The translations under genes were made by a program, and so were the position numbers. From assembly GCA_964017195.1 (NCBI GenBank), contig OZ024897.1, forward strand, positions 37,667,036 through 37,731,035: a DNA stretch of 64,000 bases, written 5' to 3'. Below are positions 37,801 to 45,564 of this stretch, one piece after another; the stretch's first letter is position 1; every line of letters starts with the position of its first letter. The notes beneath the pieces are model-generated. The model did no database searches, had not been told where the DNA came from, and saw only the letters and a program-made list of their open reading frames with translations. The DNA is from Siderastrea radians. Its lineage: Eukaryota; Cnidaria; Anthozoa; Scleractinia; Rhizangiidae.

Positions 37801-40800
37801 CTTCTTCCGGCGGTTGCCGAAGGCTGCTACCATCTCTGGTGGTAAATTTTTCACTGGTTCCCAAGTGTTCTGATTTTCATAGTTAAGCCATGAAACGAGC
37901 AATTCTACTCTTCCGTTTCTCTTTCTTCTCTTTAGGATCTCTTTGACGTAAAATATTCCTGGTAGTATTTCTGGCTCTGGCACCTTCCGTTTTGACATCT
38001 TGGCGGTTGTGATTAACGGCGTCCGTCCCTGCCCCCTTTTAACCACTCCTGCGGATCGGAATCAAAGCGTTTTGATTGGTTGTTCACGAGAGCCAATTAG
38101 AAGCGAATTAGAACAAAGACGGTAATCACAATAAAATCATGCAACCGGTGCCAAGCCCGGGAAAACGTGCAACCGGTTCCAAGCGCGGGAAAATGTGCGG
38201 TGCCAAGCGCGGGAATATAGCGGCCGGTGCCAAGCGCGGGAAAAGCACGGTAAAACATGCAACCAGTACCTGATTGGCTGAAGAAACGGTACGTTTTCTC
38301 TGATTGGTTAGAGTTCATTGTACAAAATTTAAAACAGCAACATTTGTAAACCCAGCCAACTAATCAATAGTTAATGACAATAAACTGTAAGGAGGTATAA
38401 CATGACTCTGTCGTTGTTTAGGGTTACCCTGCAGAGCTCCTTCCGGTCACGGTAGCCGGCATTCCTTCAATGCACATCTGTTTGGACTTCATTTGTGAGC
38501 TCGTCAACCAACCACAACTGGAAAAACAGGTTAGAAACATTTCTGATACTGGACTGTTCCCTTGTAGCACACTCTTCAGTTTTCGGGCGATGATGGATGA
38601 CACCAGGCAATACTTTCCTTTGTTGCTAATTGATTGTGTTGTACAATGAGGTTCTGTCAGTGGACTAAGTGGTTCTAACGGTTGAGTCTGTGGATGAAAT
38701 CTTTACTTTCATTTGACGCCGTTGGTTGCTTGTTATTTCATTTGATTGCCTTTGGAAGTGAAAGGGTCGAGTCGTAATAATAGCTATCAATGATTTTTCT
38801 TTTCTTTTGCAGTTATTTGCCATCCAGCTGGCCTCCTACCTCTGTATGCAGTTTCCTCTCCCCAAAGCCATGGGCGTGGCCCGGTACATTCTCAGCCGGC
38901 TCAGTTCTTTATTGGCTACACTTCCAGCCTCCAAACGTGCGTCATTTTTCACGCCTACCCTCCCGACCCTGGTCAGACTTTGTCGTACATTTCCGCCATT
39001 GTGTGATGAAGCTACGGGATTTCTATTGGAGCTTGGTCGTGTGGCCGCTTCTCATGCGTCAGCATCTGCTGGTCATTCTCTAGGTATGCTGCTTTTTATT
39101 TTGAAGTCACTCTGGGTTGCCACTTATTACTATGATGCACTGCTGTGTCGCAATGCTGGTTCTACTTAAACAATAAAGTTCTTCTGTCGAAGGCACTATC
39201 ATGTGATATGTTGCCCGAGGAAATTTGATGTTCACACTAAATATGATATGAAGTTTGAACATCAAATTTCGGAGGGAACCTACCACACATAGGGCCTGAG
39301 ACAGAAGAACTCTATTGTTTTTATTGTACAACGCTAAATTTTGAGCGAAAATTGCGAAAAACGGGCACTATGCACTGATAGGCGTCCGCTGAGGAGAGAC
39401 ACTATCGCGTCACGTGATCGAATTTGACCAACTGGAGCACGCCAAAATTTAGCGTTGTACTATACTTGTCTTGAGGTGCTAAAGAACTACCGTAAAATAG
39501 ACCTATCACAATTATATTTTCCATGAGTTCCTAGATTATCTTGGGCTACTTGTTGAGGATCTAACTTTTCAGGAAGAAGGTTTGACAATTAAAACCAAAT
39601 TCCCCGTGATGAGAAGTGTAAAAGTACTGTTTGTAGAAGGAAGAATTTGATACTATCTACTCAATCCTCTTGATTGAACGAACCTGGGCCCGGTTGTTCA
39701 AAGAGCGGATAGCTCTATCCACCGGATAAACCCCTATCCAGCGGATAGTGTACTTGTTTTCTTATCATTTATCCGCTGGATAGAGATTTATACGGTGGAT
39801 AGCATTATCCACCCTTTGAACAAATGGGCCCAGGTGGATTATTAAGGCCTGTGTCCGTGCCATGAAGCGACTAGGAGTATCTCTACTCCCTGCATGGGAT
39901 GCTGGTCTATCGCAGGGTTACCACCTGTTGTAAAGGCTTCATCTACCGTCGGTGACATGGCTTTTGCGGCGGCTGCGCCTAAATTATGGAACCAGCTACC
40001 GTCAGAACTAAGGAGAATCACTTTCATCGGTCATTTTAAGCGAGCTCTGAAGACATATCTTTTTAAACAAGCTTTTTATTAGTGTGCAGATATAATTTTA
40101 ATTTTTAATTTTGAATCTATATTTTATTTTATTTTTTTAATCTATTTTTTTAATCTAATTTTTTAATCTATATTTGTAACGCGCATTTGAAAATCTATGT
40201 TGAATTTGCGCGCTATAAATGCATATTATTATTATTATTACCCCCCAGCTTTAGTTTTTGAGGATTTCCTAACGGTTCGCTGGCACCCATTTATACAACT
40301 GGTTTCGAAAGTCCTACGCGACGAGCACTACATCATCGCGATTCATTTGCTAAAGAAACGCGAATGTTCGTAAATGTCCTCTAAGCACAAAGTTTTCGTT
40401 TGTGACTGTTTTAATTCGCAATAGTCCACAAGGGAGATTTAAAACTGAGTGCATATGAGGGAACGACCGAATACGACTTCTCGAAATTAGCGTGCATGCT
40501 TCAGATTATAACATAGTACCTAATTCTCAATAATTTTCTCGTGCACTTAGTTCGCGACAGTTCGGGAGCTGAATTTGGCGAGAATTAATCTAACAGTACA
40601 TGCTACACCAAGCTTACGTTTTACACCAATCTCATCCCCAGACCCCCCCCCCCCTTTTCTCCAGGGGCCCGTTTCTCGAAATTTCTGATAGTTTGCCGGG
40701 CCCTATTAGTTAATTTTCTTTTTATCAGATTGATTGGTTATTATTAGTGCAAACTTGTCTTCCATAAAATTTTAAAGATTTTAAAATTGGTCTTGAATAA

Positions 40801-41292
40801 ATATTGAGTCTCTGTTTATGAAAATTGAGCAGGTGAGTTAGCGGGAGTATAAAGGAACAGGAAATAGCGAGGGCCTGGTCCCGCAACGTGAAGAAGCAGT
40901 AGTTGTACTTAGTAACGTACTCGTTCACCGATCTAAGGGGATTTATTTGTCTTGCTACACCCTAGACTATGGCGACCAAAAGGGGCTGTACGGGTCTAAG
41001 CTGTCTAGTTACAAGCAGTTATTTGTTGCTTTACTCTGTCATTCTAGGTACTCCGGGGTGTCTCTTAGATCAACTGTCACCCGAGCAACAGCACGCAGCT
41101 GAAGACCAAGAAGACCACGGCTTCACAGATGATTCTTGGTTTCCGAGTGACAATACGCTTGAAAAGGAAAGCACTGTTGTAGAAAGTCACGCGAAACGTA
41201 ACGATGTTGGGTTATGTCAAGCGATTGAAAAGACATTTTTAGATTTAAGCAAAGTTGCAGTTGTGAAACAACAGAATGGTGAAAGCTGTTGA
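10831..41292 (+). CDS. INTS2: Integrator complex subunit 2 (18 exons, complete)
   Basis: INTS2 is a core subunit of the nuclear Integrator complex, which cleaves snRNA and attenuated Pol II transcripts. Exons: 10831-11253, 14040-14253, 14779-14976, 15191-15297, 16748-16937, 17226-17514, 19147-19396, 19804-19938, 22168-22362, 22882-23047, 24299-24559, 25534-25735, 26097-26231, 26680-26902, 27322-27438, 38422-38529, 38813-39083, 41048-41292. All phases agree and the sum is 3729 nt (1242 residues; the human protein is about 1200). Family hallmarks are VVNSIVALLSVDFSLLEQDA and RRLRLVLSELLRIM (exon 1), ALLRLYCALKRLAGMKLSQQ, FLPIHCMHQLLRSRAF, QIPIKHLLEQAR, HLCLVDDW, YPAELLPVTVAGIPSMHICL and FFTPTLPTLVRLCRTFPPLC. 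The only doubtful junction is the exon 9 donor: CAG|GCATGT (GC-AG) at 22362, or TGT|GTCAGA at 22368. The 11-kb intron 15 contains two antisense genes and a satellite array. Confidence 0.97.
11359..11432 (+). repeat. tRNA-like SINE head
   Basis: A-box-like TAGCTCAGTGGCTAGAG and B-box-like GGGTTCGATTCCCG sit at tRNA spacing in a 74-nt segment. The anticodon stem (TCCAA / ACGGA) pairs badly, and the 3' end is partly duplicated (TTCCCGTCGGGGA twice). This fits a tRNA-derived SINE better than a functional tRNA. It lies in INTS2 intron 1. Confidence 0.65.
12161..12260. repeat. Dispersed repeat shared with 23236-23330
   Basis: TTTGAATT.GAAGTCA.ATCATA, TATGATTGTC.. and AGTGTAGT.CTG.GAAG..CT occur in the same order in both copies, each in an INTS2 intron. 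Class unknown. Confidence 0.6.
12474..13706. mobile_element. Non-autonomous TIR element, ~1.2 kb
   Basis: The left end (TTGTTCAGTCCGGGGG, then GTTCTCACAACTTGCAAAGC) is inverted at the right end (GCTTTGCAAGTTGTGAGAAC, then CCCCCCCTGGTTCAGT). No transposase frame is found between them. The element lies in INTS2 intron 1. Confidence 0.65.
16266..16515. mobile_element. Hairpin MITE carrying a 22-24 bp tandem repeat
   Basis: AAATATTTGGC.AGAACGTCATG..AGCCCACATATAAGGCACTA at the left is inverted as TAGTGCCTTATGTGTGGGCT..CATGACGTTCTGGCCAAATATTT. The loop holds about five copies of CCTTCACTTGTACTCACTTT (16376-16468). INTS2 intron 4. Confidence 0.8.
17885..18096. mobile_element. MITE, TTAACCCTTTAAGCCCC family, copy 1
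   Basis: The ends are TTAACCCTTTTAGCCC and GGGCTTTAAGGGTTAA. The interior has ATTCTCCTTACTAGTTCCATAAGA, AAACATTCAAGTGATGAG and AGTAAGGAGAATACGCAT. Four more copies occur in the window. Confidence 0.8.
18383..18806. mobile_element. TIR element with ~85-bp inverted ends
   Basis: AAGGGAACCAGTGATGTTAT...TCTCCCAGAATCCAGTGAAAT at the left is repeated inverted at 18715-18806, ending ATAACATCACTGGTTCCCTTT. The unique centre includes TTCCAAGATGGCGGCCACAGG. No coding capacity. Confidence 0.8.
18901..19104. mobile_element. MITE, TTAACCCTTTAAGCCCC family, copy 2
   Basis: It begins TTAACCCTTTAAGCCTCAAGAG and ends GTATTGGGGCTTAA, with the family interior (AAATTCTCCTAACTAGTAACATGAGAAAT). It sits just 5' of INTS2 exon 7. 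Confidence 0.75.
20104..20691. mobile_element. Mariner-type TIR element with a captured open frame
   Basis: The ends are CAGTAAATCCTCTATTAAGCC and GGCTTAATAGAGGATTTATGG, flanked by TA on both sides (20102-20103, 20692-20693), as for Tc1/mariner-like transposition. Inside, the plus-strand frame ending at 20502 encodes about 100 non-repetitive residues (LEFSPMGVRFLEDGLVVPVH, then QKIVSILHKELGRKVEKLK). It is preceded by an acceptor-like CTGTCTACCAG at about 20212. I do not recognise the protein. It lies in INTS2 intron 8. Confidence 0.75.
23236..23330. repeat. Dispersed repeat shared with 12161-12260
   Basis: Same ordered words as the copy in INTS2 intron 1 (TTTGAATTAGAAGTCAAATC.., TATGATTGTC, AGTGTAGTCCTGAGAAGGAC). 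INTS2 intron 10. Confidence 0.6.
23675..23751 (-). repeat. tRNA-like SINE head
   Basis: Read on the minus strand it has GTAGTTCAGTATTTAGACCGTC (A-box side) and CGGGTTCAATTCCCATCGGG (B box), with paired ends GAGTCTTA / ..GGGACTC. Base pairing is imperfect and it lies in an INTS2 intron, so a SINE or decayed tRNA is likelier than an active tRNA gene. Confidence 0.6.
27600..29846. repeat. ~100-bp CCCATGGG satellite array
   Basis: The core GACCCATGGGTTCATGCTAG recurs at about 100-bp spacing (near 27609, 27698, 27801, 27991, 28084, 28187, 28290, 28391, 28492, 29513, 29568, 29664, 29757). Between cores are AATTTGTTGAAATCCAGT, AAAACTCTTGGGAACTAACA and GGACATGGTTGGCATAGC. One segment near 28515-28630 is inverted. 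Non-satellite DNA interrupts the array at about 28635-29460. The open frame at 27899-28183 is a repeat artefact. All of this is inside INTS2 intron 15. Confidence 0.9.
28916..29089. repeat. Two tandem 87-bp AT-rich units inside the satellite
   Basis: The block starting AGAATAATAAACATTAGCCA and ending GTATTAAGATA is repeated almost exactly (one visible difference, TCTGC/TCGGC). Confidence 0.85.
29861..29993. repeat. Left copy of a perfect 133-bp inverted repeat
   Basis: It runs from AATAGTGGATAATTAATAGT to CCTTTCAAACTTTCAAAC and is matched base for base, inverted, at 36654-36786. The 6.9 kb between the copies contains the Crinkler/RHS-like gene. Confidence 0.85.
30560..30765. repeat. Outlying piece of the CCCATGGG satellite
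   Basis: It contains AACCCATGGGTCCACCATAT, GGACCCATGGGTTCATCC and, inverted, GGATGAACCCATGGGTCAAAT. It borders a 13-14 base C run just left of the nuclease-like gene. Confidence 0.8.
30805..32958 (-). CDS. Crinkler/RHS-like P-loop NTPase with PD-(D/E)XK-type nuclease domain (5' incomplete)
   Basis: Two exons join in phase: 32803-32958 and 30805-32491 (natural stop), both with canonical sites. At least one further 5' exon is expected. Numbering from the internal Met at 32436, there is a Walker A motif GIPAIGKS (35-42), a hydrophobic Walker B strand VLIFDQ (102-107) and a sensor-like strand IIMFTSG (128-134). The C-terminal region has a nuclease-like arrangement: FELIVRL (Glu347), FPGYDFVLV (Asp421) and LIQLTVS (Gln445, Thr447). 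This order, NTPase then restriction-endonuclease fold with a D..QxT signature, is that described for Crinkler and trypanosome RHS proteins and their transposon relatives. Family assignment rests on motifs only. The gene is antisense inside INTS2 intron 15, close to several MITEs. It could be a transposon gene, a host effector derived from one, or a STAND-type NTPase of another kind. Confidence 0.7.
33277..34071. mobile_element. Possible TIR element, ~0.8 kb
   Basis: AGACTTGCTCCAAGTCGCTCGTT (33277-33299) is inverted at the right end (ACGAGCGACTTGGGGCAAGTCT). A third copy of CAAGTCGCTCGTTC lies at 33882-33895. The interior is rich in CpG and CGCGC words. No coding frame is supported. It lies upstream of the visible nuclease-gene exons and could contain that gene's promoter. 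Confidence 0.5.
33419..33454. repeat. Perfect 16-bp stem, TTTT-loop hairpin
   Basis: TGGCGTCACCGGTGGA, then TTTT, then TCCACCGGTGACGCCA. The stem has no mismatch. Function unknown. Confidence 0.9.
34750..35001. mobile_element. Mutator-like MITE with 9-bp target duplication
   Basis: The ends CATTCTCGTCCCCAGAGCCC and GGGCTCTGGGGACGAGAATG are inverted, with ~75-bp imperfect arms. Flanking GTCCACCCC occurs exactly at 34741-34749 and 35002-35010. A 9-bp duplication is the MULE signature. No transposase inside. Confidence 0.85.
35104..36350. mobile_element. Mutator-like non-autonomous element with 9-bp target duplication
   Basis: The ends CAACCTCGTACCCAGG and CCTGGGTACGAGGTTG extend into ~65-bp inverted repeats (left to about 35169, right from about 36284). 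The direct repeat CGTTCACGT flanks it exactly at 35095-35103 and 36351-36359. Internal open frames (35169-35522 plus, 36088-36357 minus) overlap the ends and show no transposase motif. Confidence 0.85.
36654..36786. repeat. Right copy of the 133-bp inverted repeat
   Basis: Exact inverted match of 29861-29993. It is followed by a T-rich stretch, and I see no target duplication shared with the left copy. Confidence 0.85.
36863..36919. repeat. Hairpin, part of an AT-rich MITE
   Basis: AATTTGATTGGCTAGT and ACTAGCCAATCAAATT face each other across a short loop. Weaker outer pairing (TGAGTGCAAA / TTTGCACTCA) suggests a MITE of about 150 bp. Confidence 0.55.
37284..37298 (-). terminator. Degenerate histone-type 3' stem-loop (third copy)
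   Basis: Minus strand reads GGCTCTTTTAGAGCC: a 6-bp stem with a loop of three instead of four bases. It is followed by ACTGCAGACCTAAAGAGTG, whose AAAGAG resembles a histone downstream element. Likely a duplicated, altered copy. Confidence 0.6.
37339..37354 (-). terminator. Histone-type 3' stem-loop (second copy)
   Basis: Minus strand reads GGCTCTTTTCGGAGCC, fitting the metazoan histone stem-loop consensus, flanked by AAAACC before and ACCACAGA after. The following CAAAAAAGTCATGACC is also present after the third-copy spacer, showing tandem duplication of the 3' end. Confidence 0.8.
37433..37448 (-). terminator. Canonical histone-type 3' stem-loop
   Basis: Minus strand reads GGCTCTTTTCAGAGCC, an exact match to the replication-dependent histone mRNA stem-loop, followed by AACCACA. 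It lies 26-41 nt past the stop codon of the chromodomain gene, the spacing usual in histone mRNAs. Confidence 0.88.
37474..37998 (-). CDS. Single-exon chromodomain protein with histone-type mRNA 3' end
   Basis: The preferred start is the ATG at 37998 (GCCAAGATGT context), giving 174 residues; the frame is open upstream to a GTG at 38046. A chromodomain occupies about residues 11-60: FYVKEILKRRKRNGRVELLV, then SWLNYENQNTWEP. The three aromatic-cage positions of HP1-type domains (Tyr, Trp, Tyr) are present, which suggests a methyl-lysine reader. A short KR-rich stretch (RRKKRKAS) could be a nuclear signal. The C-terminal 45 residues (SWRNYVRVFFKQHPGFEM, CCGKKY) are not recognised. The gene has no intron, is antisense in INTS2 intron 15, and is followed by two canonical histone stem-loops plus one degenerate copy. 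E2F-like GCGGGAAA repeats lie upstream. A retrotransposon origin of the chromodomain is possible, but no integrase or RT is next to it. Confidence 0.8.
   Translation of the reverse strand: MSKRKVPEPEILPGIFYVKEILKRRKRNGRVELLVSWLNYENQNTWEPVKNLPPEMVAAFGNRRKKRKASATEEADDSQPEMVASATEDATSLQDNLVEEISKRENSKQFSKKARSRTDGQFYKKGIKNLSWRNYVRVFFKQHPGFEMQCCGKKYSIADSFITHRHRFIHHTLN
38141..38260. promoter_or_regulatory. Tandem E2F-like repeats upstream of the chromodomain gene
   Basis: Four units of about 27-31 bp carry CCAAGC(C/G)CGGGAA(A/T) with GTGCAACCGGT between them. Three contain GGGAAAA, and the GCGCGGGAAAA form matches the E2F core TTTCCCGC on the minus strand. CCAAT words (ATTGGTT, ATTGGCT) lie on either side. 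A similar word occurs in the MITE at 5451-6018, so the cluster may derive from a repeat. Confidence 0.5.
39170..39319. mobile_element. Hairpin MITE
   Basis: ACAATAAAGTTCTTCTGTC.. at the left and ..GACAGAAGAACTCTATTGT at the right are inverted. Inner inverted words are AAATTTGATGTTC / GAACATCAAATTT. INTS2 intron 17. Confidence 0.75.
39682..39835. mobile_element. Hairpin MITE, TTGTTCAAAG..GGATA family
   Basis: ACCTGGGCCCGGTTGTTCAA at the left pairs with TTGAACAAATGGGCCCAGGT at the right. Several TATCCACCGGATA-type sub-palindromes lie between. Related to 7893-8132. Confidence 0.85.
39840..40245 (+). mobile_element. 5'-truncated non-LTR retrotransposon (CR1/L2-like tail)
   Basis: The plus frame to the stop at 40080-40082 reads GDMAFAAAAPKLWNQLPSEL, then FKRALKTYLFKQAFY. 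This is the typical C-terminus of CR1/L2-clade reverse transcriptase ORFs. An AT-rich 3' region follows, ending in (ATT)n at about 40228-40240. It is a dead fragment in INTS2 intron 17. Confidence 0.85.
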
Positions 41293-44029
41293 AATATCTT
41301 CTACTACTTGCTCTTAAGACTTGGATCGTTTTGTCGCCAAGCATGGTGCACTATTGGCGCTCGTCTTGCGCCCCACGAGGTGCAAACACGCGTTGCCAGA
41401 CATCTTGCTTCATACGGTTGTGTCAGTCAACGACTTGGATTGATGCCTCATTGGTGTAACGATTCTTTCACAGAAAAATAAACAAGATGCTCACTTGGAT
41501 CTGGCTCGGACGTTAAAAGAGAGGAGGAAGCCAACTGACTCTTGATGGACACCGTTAGGGGGATATCTTTCTGAAACTGAACAGTCAAGACTCAATGGTG
41601 ATCAACCTCGTTCCCAGGGTCTTTATCTCCCCCGCTCCCTCTGGGTTGGGGAGATGAGAGATCCTGGGAACGAGGTTGAATGGCTATTTCAGAGTAAGTT
41701 AGTCTAACAAAATGTCACCTCATATCGCAGGAGAGAGAGCGGAAACTGAGAATGAGGCTAGCCTTGAAAATGTCGGGGCAAAGACTGTAATAATCGGTGA
41801 CCACCATTCAAAGAAGAGGCAGCGCACGCTTGACCAGTGTTTCGAAGATTTGGCATGTTTGAGTCGAGTATCCATCCAAAATTGACAAATTTGCGAATGA
41901 AGAATTTTCAATGTTCAATGTAAATTAACTGGAGGGATTTCCGTGGAAATCGGAAATCTCGTAAAGAACTTTCAATTCCTCCTTGCAATTTGGATTTTTC
42001 ATTTCAACTTACGCGCAAATTAGGAGACGATTCAAATGTTCGAAATCCCTGTCACGCGCGATGTAGGTGGGAAACTCTAAAGGATCCCCTACAATTTGGG
42101 AGTCGTATTACTCCCATAAAAACGACTGCTGGTCGCCAGGAACAACAGAATACATATATACAGTTGAGATATACTTTCCGTGAAGCTTACTCCTTTGCTT
42201 TACACCTCGTACTGTATAAATCCAAAATTGATGTAGATATCCATTAAAGATGGGAAAAAAATGTATTAAAGAATTCAACCTTTTGCTACGGTGGGGTAAT
42301 GTGGGGTAATGTGAACTGGCTAGGGGCATGCGCTATTCCAGGGCCCAGAAACGATGACGTCTGCTTGTCGCTTACAGGAAATGATGTTGCCTAGTGGCAA
42401 AGTCGTTGACTTTACACGCGGGCTTGGGCAATTCTTGGAGACGTGAATATTTAATCACTGGAAAGTTACTAGTGAGCGTGGTTATGTGGGAAAAAAGTCG
42501 AAGAGAGAAGGTTTGAATTGTTTTTGTTTTATATTAACGAAGCTCATTTTCAATCATAAGCAAATTTAAGGTATTCTCACAAAAATCGAAAAGGGGTAGT
42601 TGGTAGATAGCTAACCGACTGCCTTACACATGCATTCTAATGCGCTAATTACTTGCTACTTAAAGTGGCTTACTACAGTTTTCAGAAGAGAAAGATAACC
42701 TTATAAATCTTTAGTTTAAAGCCAACAGGAGTTTTGTTTTGGATATTTCTCGCCTTAACTGTTGAAAGAAATGATATTCTGGAAAAGAGATACCAGAAGC
42801 TTGGAAAATATCAAATATAACAGACCGAGCGCTAGGAGGGGACTGGAAACGACTTTTCAGGGCCTTTTTTCCTCAAAATCTAGCTTTACGACCCTACCTC
42901 AGATTTTCAGGATTTAGAAAGTGACTATAAATTAACACCTATGCAAAAGAAAACGAAGATCTGTAAGAGAGATTTTTAGTAATTCTCAAAAAGGCCAAAA
43001 TTCAACATTTTCTTCATTGGGAAAACTTCTGCCTTGCAGATTTTCATTTTCTTTTGCACAGGTGTTTATCTATAGCCGCTGTCCAAGGTGGTGACGGAGA
43101 AAATCTCCCATGAATATACCGAGATGAAATTAATTTGCTAATTAAAACGAGAAAAAGTCAAGGTACTACTGCAAACACTTAATAGGGCACTGAAAGACTG
43201 GAATTGTGCTAATCTGCGAAGTGAAGAGTTCTAAGCGATTTTTGCTTGAAAATTGTACAGTATTCTTCATTAGTTATGCAATGCAACTTTAATTTGACCT
43301 TCGATTACAATAAACGGTCCACGCAGATGCGGACATGACATGAGCGTGGATTTGCGCAGCTTTAAATAAGATCTGACAATATTAAGGATACAAGTGACAG
43401 TGCAGTTTCTGAAAAACAAGTCACGTCTTGTGTGACTTGTACTTTCATCACGTCTCGCGGCCGGGCAATGTAACACAGTATCAAAACTAAAAATGGCAGT
43501 GTTCTCCAGAGATTTTATAGGAGGCGGTTGGAAATTGAGAGTAGCCGGCACTTGGCAATGGAGTGGCCGAAGGGCACGAGTCTCTAGGGGGGTCCAGGGG
43601 CATGCTCCTCCGGAAAATTTTTGAAAGTTATGCAGCTGGAAAAGCAATTTGGGGCATTTTAGGGCCACTGCAGAGAGAAAAAATATATATTATTTTTGCT
43701 CAGTTTCTGCACAAATTTGGAATATGTAAGCGACCCTCCAATGGATTATGCAAGAAAAGGTGAATACACAGACACGCAGAAATGATGGTCTTTACCATAA
43801 GCAGTGAAAGAAATGCCACACATGGCTTGCCATATTAAATTTTCCTTTTGTTGTTAACCCACTCAAAAATGCAAAACCAAAGCCACGTGTCCAAAAATGT
43901 GGGATGAGTCCTCAAAACAAGTAACCCATATAAAACAACACTAGTGAGCAAAATTTGATCGGGTCGCTGCTTTCGCCATTAGACATTCTAATAACAGACA
44001 CTACCAAATATCATACCCACAAACTGACG
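41293..44029. other. INTS2 3' flank and intergenic DNA
   Basis: An AATAAA signal near 41476 could end the INTS2 mRNA. Otherwise I see a 76-bp mini-element (41603-41678) and no supported gene. The open frame 43270-43668 (minus) has no family features. AGTAGCCGGC at about 43540 recurs near 52305. Confidence 0.5.
41603..41678. mobile_element. 76-bp miniature relative of the 35104-36350 element
   Basis: The ends CAACCTCGTTCCCAGG and CCTGGGAACGAGGTTG match the larger element's ends with one change. The 9-bp flanks AATGGTGAT and AATGGCTAT agree at seven positions, a decayed target duplication. Confidence 0.75.
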
Positions 44030-44389
44030 TATGAAGAAAACGTTTGAAAGACAAGACTAATCGTTGCCGCACAAACGAACTAACATACGGACAAACGTTT
44101 AGAAGGACAAGACTTCCCCCGCACAGAACAAGTAACATATGCGGAGAAAGGTTTAGAAGACAAGATCAATGCCGTACAAACGTACTAATGTACAGAGAAA
44201 CACTTAGAAGACAAGATCAATGCCATACAAACTGACCAACTGAAGTACGGGGAAACGTTTAGAGGACACGACTTTTCCCATACAAAGGAACTTATGCACA
44301 GAGAAACGTTTATAAGACAAGACTAACGTCGTAACGTATAGAGAAAAATGTTAAGAAGACAAGACTAACGCCGTAACATATAGAGAAAC
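44030..44389. repeat. Minisatellite, left part (interrupted by the 7.2-kb element)
   Basis: Diverged units combine GAAACGTTTAGAAGACAAGA, CTAACGCCGTA and CAAACGAACTAACGTAC.G at about 50-60 bp spacing. The same array resumes at 51603. Confidence 0.85.
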
Positions 44390-44668
44390 AGTAGTATAGT
44401 AAAATGGGTGTTCTGTAACAGGCTTTATGAGAGCGTGCTTTATACGACAAAACACACACATGAAAATGAGGGTTCTGGCACAGAAATTTTAAAAGAAGTT
44501 TAATTCCTCGAGAAAAAAATGTAGGATAACATGTTTTCACTTGGATATCCACCGACGAAAATGGGAGAGTGGCGCGAACAAAAAATATCCTGAAGCAGGA
44601 GAAATTCGAGAACCTGGCCGGCAAAGGCAGATCGTCCAAATAATCTTAGCCAAACTTTCCAACATCCA

Positions 44669-45229
44669 GTGCAAGAAAGAGGAGGATGCACACGAATAGA
44701 AGTAACTTTGTACGCTCTTCCTCAACAAAAACTTGATTGTTTGCAAATCAAAATAGAAGGAGCACGAAGTTTTCAAAACAATTGTGTGAAATTCAATTCG
44801 AGCCGCACCAAACAAAAAACAAATTCCAACATGCAGTGTATAGGTTCCAAATGCGAAGAGTACAAAAAATATAGAAGAGAATTAGCAAAACACTATTTAC
44901 AAGAATACCCCCCGAAAACAAAAAAAACGAAAAAAACCACAAACCTGCCAGCAAGAAGGAGAGCATTACAATTTTTGGAAACACCCAAGAACAATTCTTT
45001 TCCTGCACCCGGGGAAGAAAAAACAGACAAAGAAACACCAACACATAGAATATTTTTGGAAAAAGAGATTTCTGAAATGGGCGCGTTAGGCGCCGCGTTG
45101 TTTGCTTGGAGAAGAAAAAACAACACCCAACAAGAGAAAATGCCACAGAGTTGCATACAAGTTCAGCGCTTTTGGAATTTTTACCTGCTTATGACAAAAG
45201 CAAGGAATTTTCTAAACAGGAACAATTGA
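44669..45229 (+). CDS. Element ORF A, left arm (unknown, basic)
   Basis: About 186 residues from a GTG that may not be the true start; the frame is open from just after a TGA at 44591. The protein is Lys-rich and hydrophilic (PPKTKKTKKTTNLPARRRAL) with a short Ala/Gly stretch (MGALGAALFAWRR). No family recognised. A strong acceptor (TTTTTGCTTTTTCAG at 45293-45307) follows, so this could be one exon of a spliced gene. The right-arm copy is identical in protein, including a synonymous change, which argues mildly for coding. Confidence 0.5.
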   Translation: MQERGGCTRIEVTLYALPQQKLDCLQIKIEGARSFQNNCVKFNSSRTKQKTNSNMQCIGSKCEEYKKYRRELAKHYLQEYPPKTKKTKKTTNLPARRRALQFLETPKNNSFPAPGEEKTDKETPTHRIFLEKEISEMGALGAALFAWRRKNNTQQEKMPQSCIQVQRFWNFYLLMTKARNFLNRNN

Positions 45230-45307
45230 TCCACCTTCGAAACAGAAAACAAACCCCAAGAAACAACATATAGTTGGTCCCAATCTGCCCATTTTTTGCT
45301 TTTTCAG

Positions 45308-45554
45308 AGTGATATGCCCGACAATTTGTCTTGTAAAGAAGAAACAAACTTTCGAAGAGATGCTCAATCTTTGCAACAAATATTTTCTTGCCGCTGCAGG
45401 TGCAAGAATGGAATTTTTTGTATGGATTTCCTTTTTCCCAACTTCCATTGCGAAAAAACTTTTTCTGTTTTTCAACAAATATGGCGAAATTCCAACAAAT
45501 TTGGAAAAGTGGGGATATATCAGCAGGGGTGTGGCGGAAAATAATCATTATTAA
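45308..45554 (+). CDS. Element ORF B, left arm (possible exon)
   Basis: It starts just after the acceptor at 45293-45307. The frame containing KKQTFEEMLNLCNKYFLAAA and SIAKKLFLFFNKYGEIP ends at a stop at 45552-45554. An overlapping frame is also open, so the reading frame is uncertain. A hydrophobic segment (FFVWISFFPTSIA) could be membrane-inserted. No homology recognised. Mirrored at 50434-50680. Confidence 0.35.
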
Positions 45555-45564
45555 CAACATCTTG

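Noticed and set aside
40969..41047. Separate small gene starting MATKRGCTGL with a signal-like hydrophobic stretch
   Set aside because: The frame is the intronic lead-in to the last INTS2 exon. The acceptor at 41047 restores the INTS2 phase exactly and the end matches the family C-terminus.
44310..45560. Minus-strand frames in the left arm (and their plus-strand mirrors in the right arm)
   Set aside because: They are antisense to ORFs A and B, with Phe/Leu/Cys-rich composition typical of reverse-complemented Lys/Asn-rich coding DNA.
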